Below are positions 40,224 through 47,727 of a DNA stretch of 64,000 nt, one piece after another. The translations under genes and the position numbers were made by a program. A model generated the notes under the pieces. That model did not search any database. It was not told the DNA's origin and saw only the letters and a program-made list of their open reading frames with translations. This stretch comes from Lewinella sp. IMCC34183 (GTDB lineage Bacteria; Bacteroidota; Bacteroidia; Chitinophagales; Saprospiraceae): assembly GCF_003390915.1 (NCBI RefSeq), contig NZ_QMEM01000003.1:186001-250000 (forward strand), written 5' to 3'. Position 1 is the first letter of the stretch, and every line of letters begins with the position of its first letter.

Positions 40224-40712
40224 TTGATTCAGCTCTTCGTTACCGGCGGCACCTTCGACAAAGAATACGACTTCGTAACCGGCAAGCTGTTCTTCCGCGA
40301 CAGTAGCCTGCCCAAGATGCTCGAGGTGGGCCGCTCGACCCTGGACGTCAACATCCGCACGCTCATGATGGTGGACAGCCTCGATATCGGTCCGCAGGAC
40401 CGCGAGAACATCGCCAACAACTGCCGCGCCGCGGAAACCGACCAGGTCCTCATTACCCACGGCACCGATACCATGACCGATACGGCCGAGTACCTGGCCA
40501 AGGCGGACATTCGCGGCAAGACGATCGTGATCACGGGAGCCATGATTCCCTACGCCTTCGGCAGTTCTTCCGATGGATTTTTTAATTTGGGCAGTGCGCT
40601 TGCGTTCGTGCAGTCCCTCCCGGCTGGGGTATACGTCGTGATGAACGGCCGCTACTTCACCTGGGACGGCGTCCGCAAGAACCGCGCCACCGGATTATTT
40701 GAAGCTGTCTAA
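40224..40712 (+). CDS. Asparaginase domain protein (half-length)
   Basis: A 162-residue protein that corresponds to the N-terminal domain of L-asparaginases. The first catalytic Thr loop is VTGGTFDKEY and the second is ITHGTDTMTDTAEYL, so both catalytic threonines appear present. The C-terminal domain of full-length (about 330-residue) asparaginases is missing; stand-alone half-length forms exist in other bacteria. The TTG start at 40224 gives the canonical MIQLFVTGGTFDKEY and follows a promoter element. The acyltransferase gene follows after 12 bases. Confidence 0.8.
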   Translation: MIQLFVTGGTFDKEYDFVTGKLFFRDSSLPKMLEVGRSTLDVNIRTLMMVDSLDIGPQDRENIANNCRAAETDQVLITHGTDTMTDTAEYLAKADIRGKTIVITGAMIPYAFGSSSDGFFNLGSALAFVQSLPAGVYVVMNGRYFTWDGVRKNRATGLFEAV

Positions 40713-40724
40713 CCCTCTCCTCCT

Positions 40725-41381
40725 ATGATGCCCGCCTGGCTGGCCCGTTTTATGCTGCGCCTCAACGGGATGCGCGTCGTCGACCGTAATCAGGGCAACT
40801 GGCCGCCGAAGGCGGTAGTACCCACCGGCCCCCACACCAGTAACCGGGACTTCCCCTACGGGATCTACGCCCGGGCGGTGGTGGAAAAATACATTCAGTT
40901 CGCCGCCAAGTCGAGCCTTTTCAAGGGGCCCCTGGGTTGGGCCATGCAGACGATGGGTGGGGTACCGGTCGTCCGCGAGAAACGGACCAACTTCACCCAG
41001 GCCGTGGCCAACATCTTCCGCGAGCGGGAAACCTTCTACCTCTGTATCGCCATGGAGGGCACCCGCAAAAAGGTGGACCGCTTCAAGACCGGCTTCTACT
41101 GGATCGCGCGGGAAGCCAACGTACCGATGGTCTTCGCCAAGTTTGATTTCGGCAACCGCGTCATCGAGTTCTCCAAGCCGTTCTACCCTACCGGCGACGT
41201 ACGGGCCGACTTCGACTTCATCTACCGCCACTTTGACGGGGTGGAGGGGTTGGTGGCTGAGAATAGTTTTGATTATGATGCTGGGGTGCTGGAGGAGCTT
41301 CCAGAAGAGGGAAATGAGGGTGGCAGAGGACCCGGAGATTCACCGCAGAGGGACGGAGAAGCGCAGAGTTTCGCGGAGTGA
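40725..41381 (+). CDS. Lysophospholipid acyltransferase (PlsC-like) with repeat-derived C-terminus
   Basis: A 218-residue acyltransferase-like protein. The motif GPHTSNRDFPYG fits the H-x4-D catalytic block and AMEGTRKK the substrate-binding EGT block of the PlsC/LPLAT family; a compact size of about 185 residues would be typical. The last 30 or so residues (GGRGPGDSPQRDGEAQSFAE) are encoded by the left repeat block of the adjoining GxxExxY element, so the original C-terminus appears to have been replaced or extended by insertion. It probably acts at the inner membrane on a lipid acceptor. Confidence 0.78.
   Translation: MMPAWLARFMLRLNGMRVVDRNQGNWPPKAVVPTGPHTSNRDFPYGIYARAVVEKYIQFAAKSSLFKGPLGWAMQTMGGVPVVREKRTNFTQAVANIFRERETFYLCIAMEGTRKKVDRFKTGFYWIAREANVPMVFAKFDFGNRVIEFSKPFYPTGDVRADFDFIYRHFDGVEGLVAENSFDYDAGVLEELPEEGNEGGRGPGDSPQRDGEAQSFAE
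41322..41380 (+). repeat. Left repeat block of the GxxExxY element
   Basis: A run of degenerate units of the form CCGCAGAG/GCGCAGAG/TCGCGGAG. The same units occur in opposite orientation at 41848-41903, so the two blocks flank the GxxExxY gene as an imperfect inverted repeat. This block lies inside the acyltransferase reading frame. Confidence 0.6.
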
Positions 41382-41783
41382 TCAGCCGGTCATACGGAAA
41401 TCCGTAGCGCTGTTAATGACTCGCTTTATGCCCGCCGTCATCTTCGTTGCATTAAAATTTAGGAGCAGCCCTAAGTTGAGACCGGACAACTTCAGGTAGG
41501 TCAACAGTTGCGCCGTATCCAAGGGAGTAAGTCGCTCTATGGCTTTTAATTCAATGATCAACTGGCCTTCCACTAGAATATCTATCCGGTACGCGTTTTC
41601 AATTAGCGTACCCTTGTAGCGAAGCGGGAGGGAACGCTGACGCTCTACCGTAAGCCCCGCCTGATTTAGCTCGATCATAAGGCATTTTTCGTACGTCGAT
41701 TCCAGCAGTCCGGGACCTAGCGCACTATGCACACGTATAGCCGCGCCAATGACGGCGTAACTAATTTCATTAAGGCTCTTCAT
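41382..41783 (-). CDS. GxxExxY protein
   Basis: A 133-residue GxxExxY family protein. The name motif is visible as GPGLLESTYEKCL, preceded by EISYAVIGAAIRVHSALG; the core continues DILVEGQLIIELKAIERLTPLDTAQLLTYLKLSGLNLGLLLNFN, which has the D-x(n)-E-x-K layout (D, ELK) of a PD-(D/E)XK nuclease fold. Function is not established. It is flanked by inverted blocks of short repeats, a typical setting for this family and a sign of lateral movement. Codon use is less GC-rich than in the neighbours. It lies between the 3' ends of the acyltransferase gene and the thiolase gene. Confidence 0.85.
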   Translation of the reverse strand: MKSLNEISYAVIGAAIRVHSALGPGLLESTYEKCLMIELNQAGLTVERQRSLPLRYKGTLIENAYRIDILVEGQLIIELKAIERLTPLDTAQLLTYLKLSGLNLGLLLNFNATKMTAGIKRVINSATDFRMTG

Positions 41784-41847
41784 AAGTTTTCTCTAAGTGA
41801 GCGTCGAAAATAACACCGAAGATAATATAAAACAAATTGTTTTAATC

Positions 41848-41903
41848 CACCTCTGCGAACCTTTGCGGATCTCTGCTTCTTTGCGGTTCACTCTGCGCCC
41901 TCC
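41848..41903 (-). repeat. Right repeat block of the GxxExxY element
   Basis: Read on the minus strand this gives repeated CGCAGAG/CCGCAAAG/TTCGCAGAG units, the inverted counterpart of 41322-41380. It lies upstream of the GxxExxY gene on its coding strand. A 7-base palindrome (AAAACAA-A-TTGTTTT) stands just beside it near 41829. Confidence 0.6.
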
Positions 41904-41919
41904 TTCTACTCTATACCCT

Positions 41920-43119
41920 CTACTCTCGAATCGCCTCCAACACCACAGCAGAAGCCCCCCCGCCCCCATTACAAAGCGTAGCCAATCCATACTTCCCCCC
42001 CCGGGAATGCAGCACGTTGATCAGCGTGACGAGGATACGGGCGCCGGAGGTACCCAGCGGGTGACCGAGGGATACGCCGCCGCCGGTGACGTTCATGTTA
42101 TCGCCCTTGAGGCCGAGCTCTTTGGCGAAGGCCATGGGTACGACGGAGAAGGCTTCGTTGACTTCCAAGTAGTCCATGTCGGCGACGGTGAGGCCGGCAC
42201 GTTCGGCGGCGAGGGGGGCGGCCTTGGTGGGGGCCGTCGTGAACCACTGCGGCTCGTGGGCGGCGTCGGCGAAGGAGGCGATCTTGGCCAGGGGGGTGAG
42301 CCCCAGCTCGTCCAGGGCCTTCTGGCTCACCAACACTAGGGCCGCGGCCCCGTCGTTGATGGTGCTGGCGTTGGCGGCCGTGACGGTGCCGTCCTTGGAG
42401 AAGGCGGGGCGCAGGCTGGCCATCTTGTCAAACTTGACCTTCTTGTACTCTTCGTCCTCGCTGACGACCACGTCGTCGCCGCGGCGTTGGGGCACGCTGA
42501 CCGGTACGATCTCCCGCTTGAAGGTGCCGTCGTCGGTGGCGGCGGCGCTGCGCTTGTAGGAATTGGTGGCGTATTCGTCCTGCTCCTCGCGCGAGAAGCC
42601 GTACTTGGTGGCGGTGGCATCCGCGCAGGTACCCATGGCGTTCTGGTCGTAGGCGTCGGTGAGGCCGTCTTTAGTGAGGCCGTCGATGAGCTTGCGGTCG
42701 CCGAACTTGGCGCCCCAGCGGGCGTCGGCTACGTAGTAGGGGATGTTGGACATACTCTCCATCCCTCCGGCCACCACCACGTCGCTGTGACCGAGCATGA
42801 TCGTCTGGGCGCCAAACATCACGGCCTTCATGCCGCTGCTGCAGACCTTGTTGACCGTGGTACAGGGCACCGTATTCGGGATACCGGCCCCGAGCGCGGC
42901 TTGCCGGGCGGGGGCCTGTCCGAGGTTGGCACTGACCACGTTGCCCATGAACACTTCCTGTACCCGGTCGGCGTCAACGCCGGCGCGCTCCAGCGCACCC
43001 TTGATGGCGGCGCTGCCCAGCTGGGTAGCCGAGAGCGAGGCGAGCGCGCCTCCGAAGGAGCCGATGGGCGTACGTACGGCGGCGACGATGTAGACGGGTG
43101 GGTGGTTGTGCTTGGGCAT
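41920..43119 (-). CDS. Acetyl-CoA C-acyltransferase (thiolase)
   Basis: A 399-residue thiolase. The acyl-binding Cys is in VNKVCSSGMKA, the HxxG region is GHPLGTSGARI, the NEAF motif is present, and the second catalytic Cys is in LATLCNGGGGAS. It condenses two acetyl-CoA or cleaves 3-ketoacyl-CoA. Sequence suggests the biosynthetic/AtoB group, which is inference. It lies next to the GxxExxY element at its 3' side. The ATG at 43119 begins a typical N-terminus (PPVYIVAAVRTPIG). Confidence 0.93.
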   Translation of the reverse strand: MPKHNHPPVYIVAAVRTPIGSFGGALASLSATQLGSAAIKGALERAGVDADRVQEVFMGNVVSANLGQAPARQAALGAGIPNTVPCTTVNKVCSSGMKAVMFGAQTIMLGHSDVVVAGGMESMSNIPYYVADARWGAKFGDRKLIDGLTKDGLTDAYDQNAMGTCADATATKYGFSREEQDEYATNSYKRSAAATDDGTFKREIVPVSVPQRRGDDVVVSEDEEYKKVKFDKMASLRPAFSKDGTVTAANASTINDGAAALVLVSQKALDELGLTPLAKIASFADAAHEPQWFTTAPTKAAPLAAERAGLTVADMDYLEVNEAFSVVPMAFAKELGLKGDNMNVTGGGVSLGHPLGTSGARILVTLINVLHSRGGKYGLATLCNGGGGASAVVLEAIRE

Positions 43120-43403
43120 GATCGTGATTTTTGGCTAAGATAGTTGTCTGGCTAACAGTCAGCTGCCGGCAAAAGATTAGCCACCGACATCGGATGTCCC
43201 CCCCCCGCAGACACTCCGGCCGGCAGCGCGCAGGTGCGGTGCAGCGCCAATTACCGGTAATCAGTATGTGGAAGGGCCCGAGGCCACACTTCCCACTCCG
43301 ACGCTCCTGCGTTACCGGGACGGCCGGGCGCCCGTGGTAGCCCGATTAATTAATGATTGCGAATTACAGCACCCGCTAACTTGCTAAGGCAAATCATACC
43401 TCC
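43120..43403. other. Divergent intergenic region between thiolase and the first barrel paralogue
   Basis: No gene seen. It holds one copy of the ACATCGGATGT palindrome (43187-43197) and one copy of the dispersed CGCAGGTGCGG motif (43229-43239), and must contain promoters for both flanking genes. CTAACTTGCTAA at 43375 resembles CTACTTGCTA inside the first palindrome array. Confidence 0.5.
43187..43197. repeat. Single ACATCGGATGT palindrome
   Basis: First of eleven copies of ACATC(C/G)GATGT in 1.7 kb. It stands alone, about 210 bases upstream of the first barrel gene. Confidence 0.7.
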
Positions 43404-43955
43404 ATGGGCAAGTCGACCTTACTTCTTGTGCTGTTTGTGCTAGGAACTGCGGGACTCTGGGCGCAGTCCTCCGCACCCGTCCGCTGGGAATACGACGTAC
43501 TGCAAGTCGGCGTCGCTCACGTCGATGTCGGAGAGCTGGGAGTCCTGCTGGGTACCGAATACCGCCGGCTGGTATCGCCAAGGGGCGCCGTGGGTCTGCG
43601 ACTTACCTCTACCCTCTACGGCGACACTCCCGAGTACCAGCTCGCGCGGGCCGGTGCGACCACGTCCCTGCTGCTCACGGGCGACCGGTACCTCCGCGCA
43701 ACCAACGGATACGGTCTCTTTGCCGGCGGTGGACTGGGCGTGGCCCGGGGTTCGCACCTCAGACTGACCTCTGGCGGTGGCAAGGGTATCGGTCTGGCCT
43801 CGGATGGCCGCATGGGTGCCGTCGGGGAGTTGCACGTAGGCTACCGGTTTCGCTACCTGCGACTGACGATGGGCTACCTGCGCGCCCTACCGGCCGCTGT
43901 CCCCGGCTGCTGGTCGCTGACCGTGGCGCCCACCCTCGGCAACGGGCGGCGGTAG
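43404..43955 (+). CDS. Outer-membrane barrel-like protein, paralogue 1
   Basis: A 183-residue exported protein with signal peptide STLLLVLFVLGTAGLWAQ. The mature part is strand-rich: WEYDVLQVGVAHVDVGELGVLLGTEYRR, GLRLTSTLYGD, TTSLLLTGDRYL, GYGLFAGGGLGVARG. It aligns along its length with the next gene (GTEYRRL/GTEVRFN, LLLTGDRYLRATNGYGLFAGGGLGV / TLITGDYYLKRIGGFRPFAGVGIGM), so the two are tandem paralogues. No enzymatic motif. Seven bases after its stop a palindrome array begins. Confidence 0.72.
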   Translation: MGKSTLLLVLFVLGTAGLWAQSSAPVRWEYDVLQVGVAHVDVGELGVLLGTEYRRLVSPRGAVGLRLTSTLYGDTPEYQLARAGATTSLLLTGDRYLRATNGYGLFAGGGLGVARGSHLRLTSGGGKGIGLASDGRMGAVGELHVGYRFRYLRLTMGYLRALPAAVPGCWSLTVAPTLGNGRR

Positions 43956-43962
43956 GTCCTGG

Positions 43963-44106
43963 ACATCGGATGTCCCCGACATCCGATGTGGGGCTTAAAA
44001 AATCGCCAGACAATTCAATCACTTGATTATCAGCTACTTGCTATTTTAGACATCCGATGTCCTCCAGCGTCAGTCTCCCACATCGGATGTGCACCACATC
44101 CGATGT
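43963..44106. repeat. Five-site ACATC(C/G)GATGT array, copy 1
   Basis: Five 11-base palindromes start at 43963, 43979, 44050, 44080 and 44096. The first two and last two are spaced exactly 16 bases start to start. The first pair and last pair are head-to-head (…CGG… then …CCG…), able to form 11-base hairpins. The array begins 7 bases after the stop of paralogue 1 and ends 36 bases before the start of paralogue 2. The same geometry recurs at 44718-44863. Confidence 0.85.
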
Positions 44107-44141
44107 CGGGAGCGTTTCTACGTGCAAATCACCACCTGCCC

Positions 44142-44711
44142 ATGAATTTCAAGCTATTCCTCGCCGCCATCCTGCTTGCGACCTCCACGCTCCTGACCGC
44201 CCAGTCCAATAACTATCGCCACTTGGAGTGGGACCTCCTGCGCCTCGGCTACACCGCCCCCAGCAGCGAGTTCTACAACGGCGGCGCTGCCATGGGCACG
44301 GAGGTACGCTTTAACGCCACGGATAACCTCTCGGCGGGTATCCGGCTCGAACTGGCCTTCTATACCTCCGACCTCGACGCCGACGTGATCGACATCGGTG
44401 CCGCCAGCAGCACGCTCATTACCGGCGATTACTACCTGAAGCGCATCGGTGGGTTTCGGCCCTTTGCGGGTGTCGGTATTGGAATGTTTACCGGGGCGAG
44501 CGCCACGGTACGCGATTTAGACAACCTGGACCCCGAGGATTTCAGCGGCGGCCGGGGTCTTGGACTTACCCCGCGCCTCGGCCTGGAGCTGGGCCACTTC
44601 CGCGTCAGCGCGGAGTACAATTACACCTTCAGCAACCGGGTGTCCAACTACTTCAGCATCATGGTGGCCCCCACCCTCTTCGGCGGACCGAAGGACGACA
44701 AGCAGCATTAG
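44142..44711 (+). CDS. Outer-membrane barrel-like protein, paralogue 2
   Basis: A 189-residue exported protein with signal peptide FKLFLAAILLATSTLLTAQ and strand-rich mature sequence (LEWDLLRLGYTAP, AAMGTEVRFNATDNLSAGIRLEL, SSTLITGDYYLKRIGGFRPFAGVGIGMFTG, HFRVSAEYNYTFSNRVSNYFSIMVAPTLFGG). It is paralogous to the preceding gene. The ATG at 44142 begins the signal peptide; the frame is open upstream through the palindrome array but that part is not coding-like. A second palindrome array begins six bases after the stop. Confidence 0.75.
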   Translation: MNFKLFLAAILLATSTLLTAQSNNYRHLEWDLLRLGYTAPSSEFYNGGAAMGTEVRFNATDNLSAGIRLELAFYTSDLDADVIDIGAASSTLITGDYYLKRIGGFRPFAGVGIGMFTGASATVRDLDNLDPEDFSGGRGLGLTPRLGLELGHFRVSAEYNYTFSNRVSNYFSIMVAPTLFGGPKDDKQH

Positions 44712-44717
44712 CTTCCG

Positions 44718-44863
44718 ACATCGGATGTGGATCACATCCGATGTGGGGGGCTGCTAACGTAAAATAATCGATAGTTCATTCATTATCAGATCCTTGTCAA
44801 TTTGCACATCCGATGTGCCCAAAGCGTCAAGCAACAACATCCGATGTGCAGCACATCCGATGT
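44718..44863. repeat. Five-site ACATC(C/G)GATGT array, copy 2
   Basis: Palindromes start at 44718, 44734, 44806, 44837 and 44853, giving offsets 0, 16, 88, 119, 135 against 0, 16, 87, 117, 133 in copy 1. The spacer between sites two and three is also related (ATTATCAG…CTTG in both). The array fills the whole space between the stop of paralogue 2 and the stop of the convergent ubiD gene, so it is not upstream of any annotated gene. Confidence 0.85.
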
Positions 44864-44869
44864 CGCGGG

Positions 44870-46687
44870 TCAGTACGTCAGCCCCATCCGCTCCATCAGC
44901 GCATCCACCCGGCGGGTGACGGCGTCGTCGGTGACCAGGCCGGGCGCGTGCCACGGCTTGATGCGGGCGTCGATCACCACCGGCCCGCGGCAGCCCCAGT
45001 GCTTGTGCTCGGTGAAGGCGTCGATGCCGTGGAGGTCGTGACTGGGATTGGACCGGGTGAACGCGGCCCACACGAAGTTGCTGAAGTCAGCGGCGAGGAA
45101 GGCACTGTCGTCGCAAACCACGATAAGTGGCGTCTTTTCCAGTAGCCCCGCACCTGCGTTCGCGCCCAGGAAGGGTTGGAGGGAGGCGTAGCCGTCTTCT
45201 TTAGTGAAGGTCGGTCCCTGGACCGCCAGGATGCCCGGGGCCACCAGCTGCGGCGCGCCATAGCCCTCCGGCAGGGACAGGGCATCGGGTACCGTGGCGG
45301 AGAGCGTACGGCGCGCTTCCCCCCGGCAGGCCCAGATGAGCTTGGAGCCCGCGTTCCAGCCGGAGCCGGAGTAGTCGAGGGTATCGATGGTGGTGCGCGT
45401 CTGGAAGTGGAGATCGCGCGTGGGGTCGAAGCGCTCCAGGAGGTGGCGGAAGAAGGCCGGCTGGTCGTTGGCGTTGAGTGCGGGATCGTCTTCCTGGGCC
45501 ACGATGAGACAGTACTTGGCGAGGCTCGTCTGCCCGCTGCCCAGGATGCGGTTGGCCTGGGTGATGATCTCCTCGGGCACCTTCTCGCGGAACGGCATGT
45601 AGCGCTCCGAGCCGACGGCCAGCAGCAGGGGGTGGACGCCCGCCTCGTCGACGGCGTTGATCTGCCGGATGCCGGGAAATTCGCCGGGGGTGAGGTCCTC
45701 GACGAGCTGGTGGATGAGGTAGCCGAAACTGGAGTCCTCCGCCGGCGGCCGGCCCACGACGGTGAAGTGCCAGAGGGGGTCCTTGCGGTGCCAGACGGTC
45801 TCGACGTCCATGACCGGGAAGTCGTGCTGCAGCGAGTAGTAGCCCAGGTGGTCGCCGAAGGGCCCTTCGGGCTTCTTCTCGCCCTTGCGGATCGTGCCGG
45901 TGATCACGAAATCGGCGTCGGCGCTGAGGAGCCAGTCGCGGTCCCAGGCGTAGCCGAAGCGGCGCCCGGCCAGCATACCGGCGAAGGTCATCTCGCTCAG
46001 CCCCTCGGGCAGCGGCATGATGGCGCTGAAGGCGTGGCTCGGCGGGCCGCCGATGAAGACCGAGGCCCGAAAGGGCGCGTCGGTGCGGTTGTACTCGGTG
46101 TGGTGGACGCCGATGCCGCGGTGCAGCTGGTAGTGGAGGCCGATCTCCTCGTTGGTCACGTAGTCGTTGCCGGTGAGCTGTATGCGGTACATGCCGAGGT
46201 TGGTGTCCATGGGCTTGCGGCTGCCGGGCGGCAGGGTGCAGACCTGCGGCAGGGTGACGAAGGCGCCGCCGTCCATGGGCCAGGACTTCACCAGCGGCAG
46301 CTGGTCGATGGTCGTCTGGGCGTACTTGACGGCGGGGCGCAGGTGCCGGCGGGGCAGGGCGGAGAGGGCCGTAAACGGGCTTTTGGCGTAGCGCAGCGGG
46401 TTCTTGGCGAAGTTGGCGGGGTCGGCCTTGAGTTCCACGACCTTCTTCACATTTGGCAGCGTCTTGCGGAAGAGAAAGTCGGTCCGCGCGTAGGTGCCGT
46501 ATAGGTTGGATACCGCCTGGAAGGGGCTCCCCTTCACCCGTTCGTAGAGGATGGCCGGTCCGCGGGCGGCGAAGACGCGGCGGTGGATCTCGGCCATCTC
46601 CAGGTCGGGATCGACTTCTTCGGTAATGCGGAGGAGTTGGCCGGTGCGTTCGAGGTCGGCGACGGCGGCGCGGAGGGAAGCGTGCAT
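44870..46687 (-). CDS. UbiD family decarboxylase
   Basis: A 605-residue UbiD-type decarboxylase, which uses prenylated FMN to (de)carboxylate aromatic or unsaturated acids. Family features are NLGMYRIQLTG, GVHHTEYNR, DPLWHFTVVGRPPAEDS and FGDHLGYYS. It is about 100 residues longer than E. coli UbiD, as is usual for Bacteroidota members, and may serve in menaquinone synthesis. No UbiX flavin prenyltransferase is in the window. The ATG at 46687 gives the conserved LRAAVADLERTGQLLRI start. The mRNA likely has a leader of about 120 bases with a stable hairpin. Confidence 0.9.
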   Translation of the reverse strand: MHASLRAAVADLERTGQLLRITEEVDPDLEMAEIHRRVFAARGPAILYERVKGSPFQAVSNLYGTYARTDFLFRKTLPNVKKVVELKADPANFAKNPLRYAKSPFTALSALPRRHLRPAVKYAQTTIDQLPLVKSWPMDGGAFVTLPQVCTLPPGSRKPMDTNLGMYRIQLTGNDYVTNEEIGLHYQLHRGIGVHHTEYNRTDAPFRASVFIGGPPSHAFSAIMPLPEGLSEMTFAGMLAGRRFGYAWDRDWLLSADADFVITGTIRKGEKKPEGPFGDHLGYYSLQHDFPVMDVETVWHRKDPLWHFTVVGRPPAEDSSFGYLIHQLVEDLTPGEFPGIRQINAVDEAGVHPLLLAVGSERYMPFREKVPEEIITQANRILGSGQTSLAKYCLIVAQEDDPALNANDQPAFFRHLLERFDPTRDLHFQTRTTIDTLDYSGSGWNAGSKLIWACRGEARRTLSATVPDALSLPEGYGAPQLVAPGILAVQGPTFTKEDGYASLQPFLGANAGAGLLEKTPLIVVCDDSAFLAADFSNFVWAAFTRSNPSHDLHGIDAFTEHKHWGCRGPVVIDARIKPWHAPGLVTDDAVTRRVDALMERMGLTY

Positions 46688-46733
46688 GCAGGGTAAATAG
46701 GCGGGCGGCGCCTTTGGTTCTGCTCCGACGTGG

Positions 46734-46761
46734 GTCGCCCCCGGCGGAGGCCGGAGGCGAC
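46734..46761 (-). promoter_or_regulatory. Leader hairpin upstream of ubiD
   Basis: On the minus strand GTCGCCTCCGGC-CTCC-GCCGGGGGCGAC forms a 12-base stem with one T-G pair and a four-base loop. It lies between the proposed promoter (46814-46845) and the ubiD ATG, about 47 bases before the start codon, and no T-run follows it. A cis-acting leader structure is possible. Confidence 0.45.
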
Positions 46762-46813
46762 GATAAAAAATCCAAATTTCACACCGTGCCGGCGGGCGGC
46801 CCACCGGCTGCCA

Positions 46814-46845
46814 CCAAGATAGGCGGCATAACAGTGAGTTGCAAA
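46814..46845 (-). promoter_or_regulatory. Putative ubiD promoter
   Basis: On the minus strand TTTG (46845-46842), 20 bases, then TATCTTGG (46821-46814). It is close to TTTG-N19-TAnnTTTG with one base short in the TTTG block. It would start transcription near 46807. Confidence 0.45.
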
Positions 46846-46864
46846 CAATGCATTTACGCGATGG

Positions 46865-46981
46865 CTACTTTTCCGGGGCCAGGGGGCAGCGCTTGCAGTA
46901 TTTTCCCTTTTTCAGGTATTTCTCGCAGCATTTCTTTTTCTTGCCCTTGTCTTTCTTACCGCCCTTTTCTTTCTTTCCCAT
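46865..46981 (-). CDS. Tiny Lys/Cys-rich protein (38 aa)
   Basis: A 38-residue frame starting with ATG at 46981 and ending TAG at 46867-46865. The N-terminal half is almost all Lys and Gly; the C-terminal half is KKCCEKYLKKGKYCKRCPL, with a Cys pair and a C-x-x-C-P. I recall similar Lys-rich CC...CxxCP miniproteins in other Bacteroidota, where function is unknown; a metal-binding role is plausible. The start codon is three bases from that of the divergent sulfotransferase gene, and ubiD follows on the same strand after about 180 bases. Confidence 0.6.
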   Translation of the reverse strand: MGKKEKGGKKDKGKKKKCCEKYLKKGKYCKRCPLAPEK

Positions 46982-46984
46982 ACC

Positions 46985-47710
46985 ATGAGAACCACCCGAC
47001 GGATCAACCTGTGGTCATCGCCGCGTAATATTAGCACCGCACTGATGTACGCCTTCGCCCAGCGGCCGGATACGGTGGTGGTCGACGAGCCGCTGTACGC
47101 CCACTACCTCACGCGCCAGCCCACCGAGGCCGACCACCCCGGCCGGACGGCGATCCTGGCGGCCCAGGACACCGATGGCCAGACGGTGGTCAACCGGCTG
47201 CTCCACGACGATTACCCGGCCGAGAACGTGGTCTTCAAGCAGATGACCCACCACCTCGTAGAGCTCGACCCGAACTTCCTCTACGGCATGACCAACGTGC
47301 TGCTCATCCGCGACCCCTACGAGATCCTGGCCTCCTTCGGGCAGGTGATCGACACGGTCACGGCCGAGGACGTGGGCCTGCCCCAGCAGGGCGACCTCTT
47401 CGACCGCCTGACCGTCACCGGCAGCCTCTCCGCCGTGGTCGACGCCCGCCGCCTCCTCGACGACCCCGCCGGGATTCTCCGGGCCCTCTGCGAACGGATC
47501 GATATCGCCTACGACCCCGCCATGCTGCACTGGCCCGCCGGCCCCAAGGCATACGATGGCGTGTGGGCCGACCACTGGTACGCGGGGGTGCACCGCAGCA
47601 CCGGCTTCGAACCGCGCCCGAAAAAGATCATCAAGCTCTCCCCCGACCTCACCGCCGTGGCGGAGGCGACCCACCCCATTTACGAACGGCTGCTCCGGCA
47701 AGCCATCTAG
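46985..47710 (+). CDS. Sulfotransferase-like P-loop protein
   Basis: A 241-residue sulfotransferase-fold protein. The PAPS-binding P-loop variant is INLWSSPRNISTALMYAFAQ, followed by VVDEPLYAHYL and VLLIRDPYEILASF, the usual 3'-phosphate-binding RDP segment. It may transfer sulfate or act on a nucleotide-activated substrate. It is followed after 17 bases by a class IV aminotransferase gene, and I recall fusions of these two domains in some eukaryotic proteins, which would point to a joint role. Substrate unknown. Confidence 0.78.
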   Translation: MRTTRRINLWSSPRNISTALMYAFAQRPDTVVVDEPLYAHYLTRQPTEADHPGRTAILAAQDTDGQTVVNRLLHDDYPAENVVFKQMTHHLVELDPNFLYGMTNVLLIRDPYEILASFGQVIDTVTAEDVGLPQQGDLFDRLTVTGSLSAVVDARRLLDDPAGILRALCERIDIAYDPAMLHWPAGPKAYDGVWADHWYAGVHRSTGFEPRPKKIIKLSPDLTAVAEATHPIYERLLRQAI

Positions 47711-47727
47711 TTGCTTACCCCCCTTCC

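Noticed and set aside
43963-44863. The palindrome arrays as a CRISPR array
   Set aside because: The repeats are only 11 bases, spacers are unequal (5 to 60 bases) and there are no cas genes.
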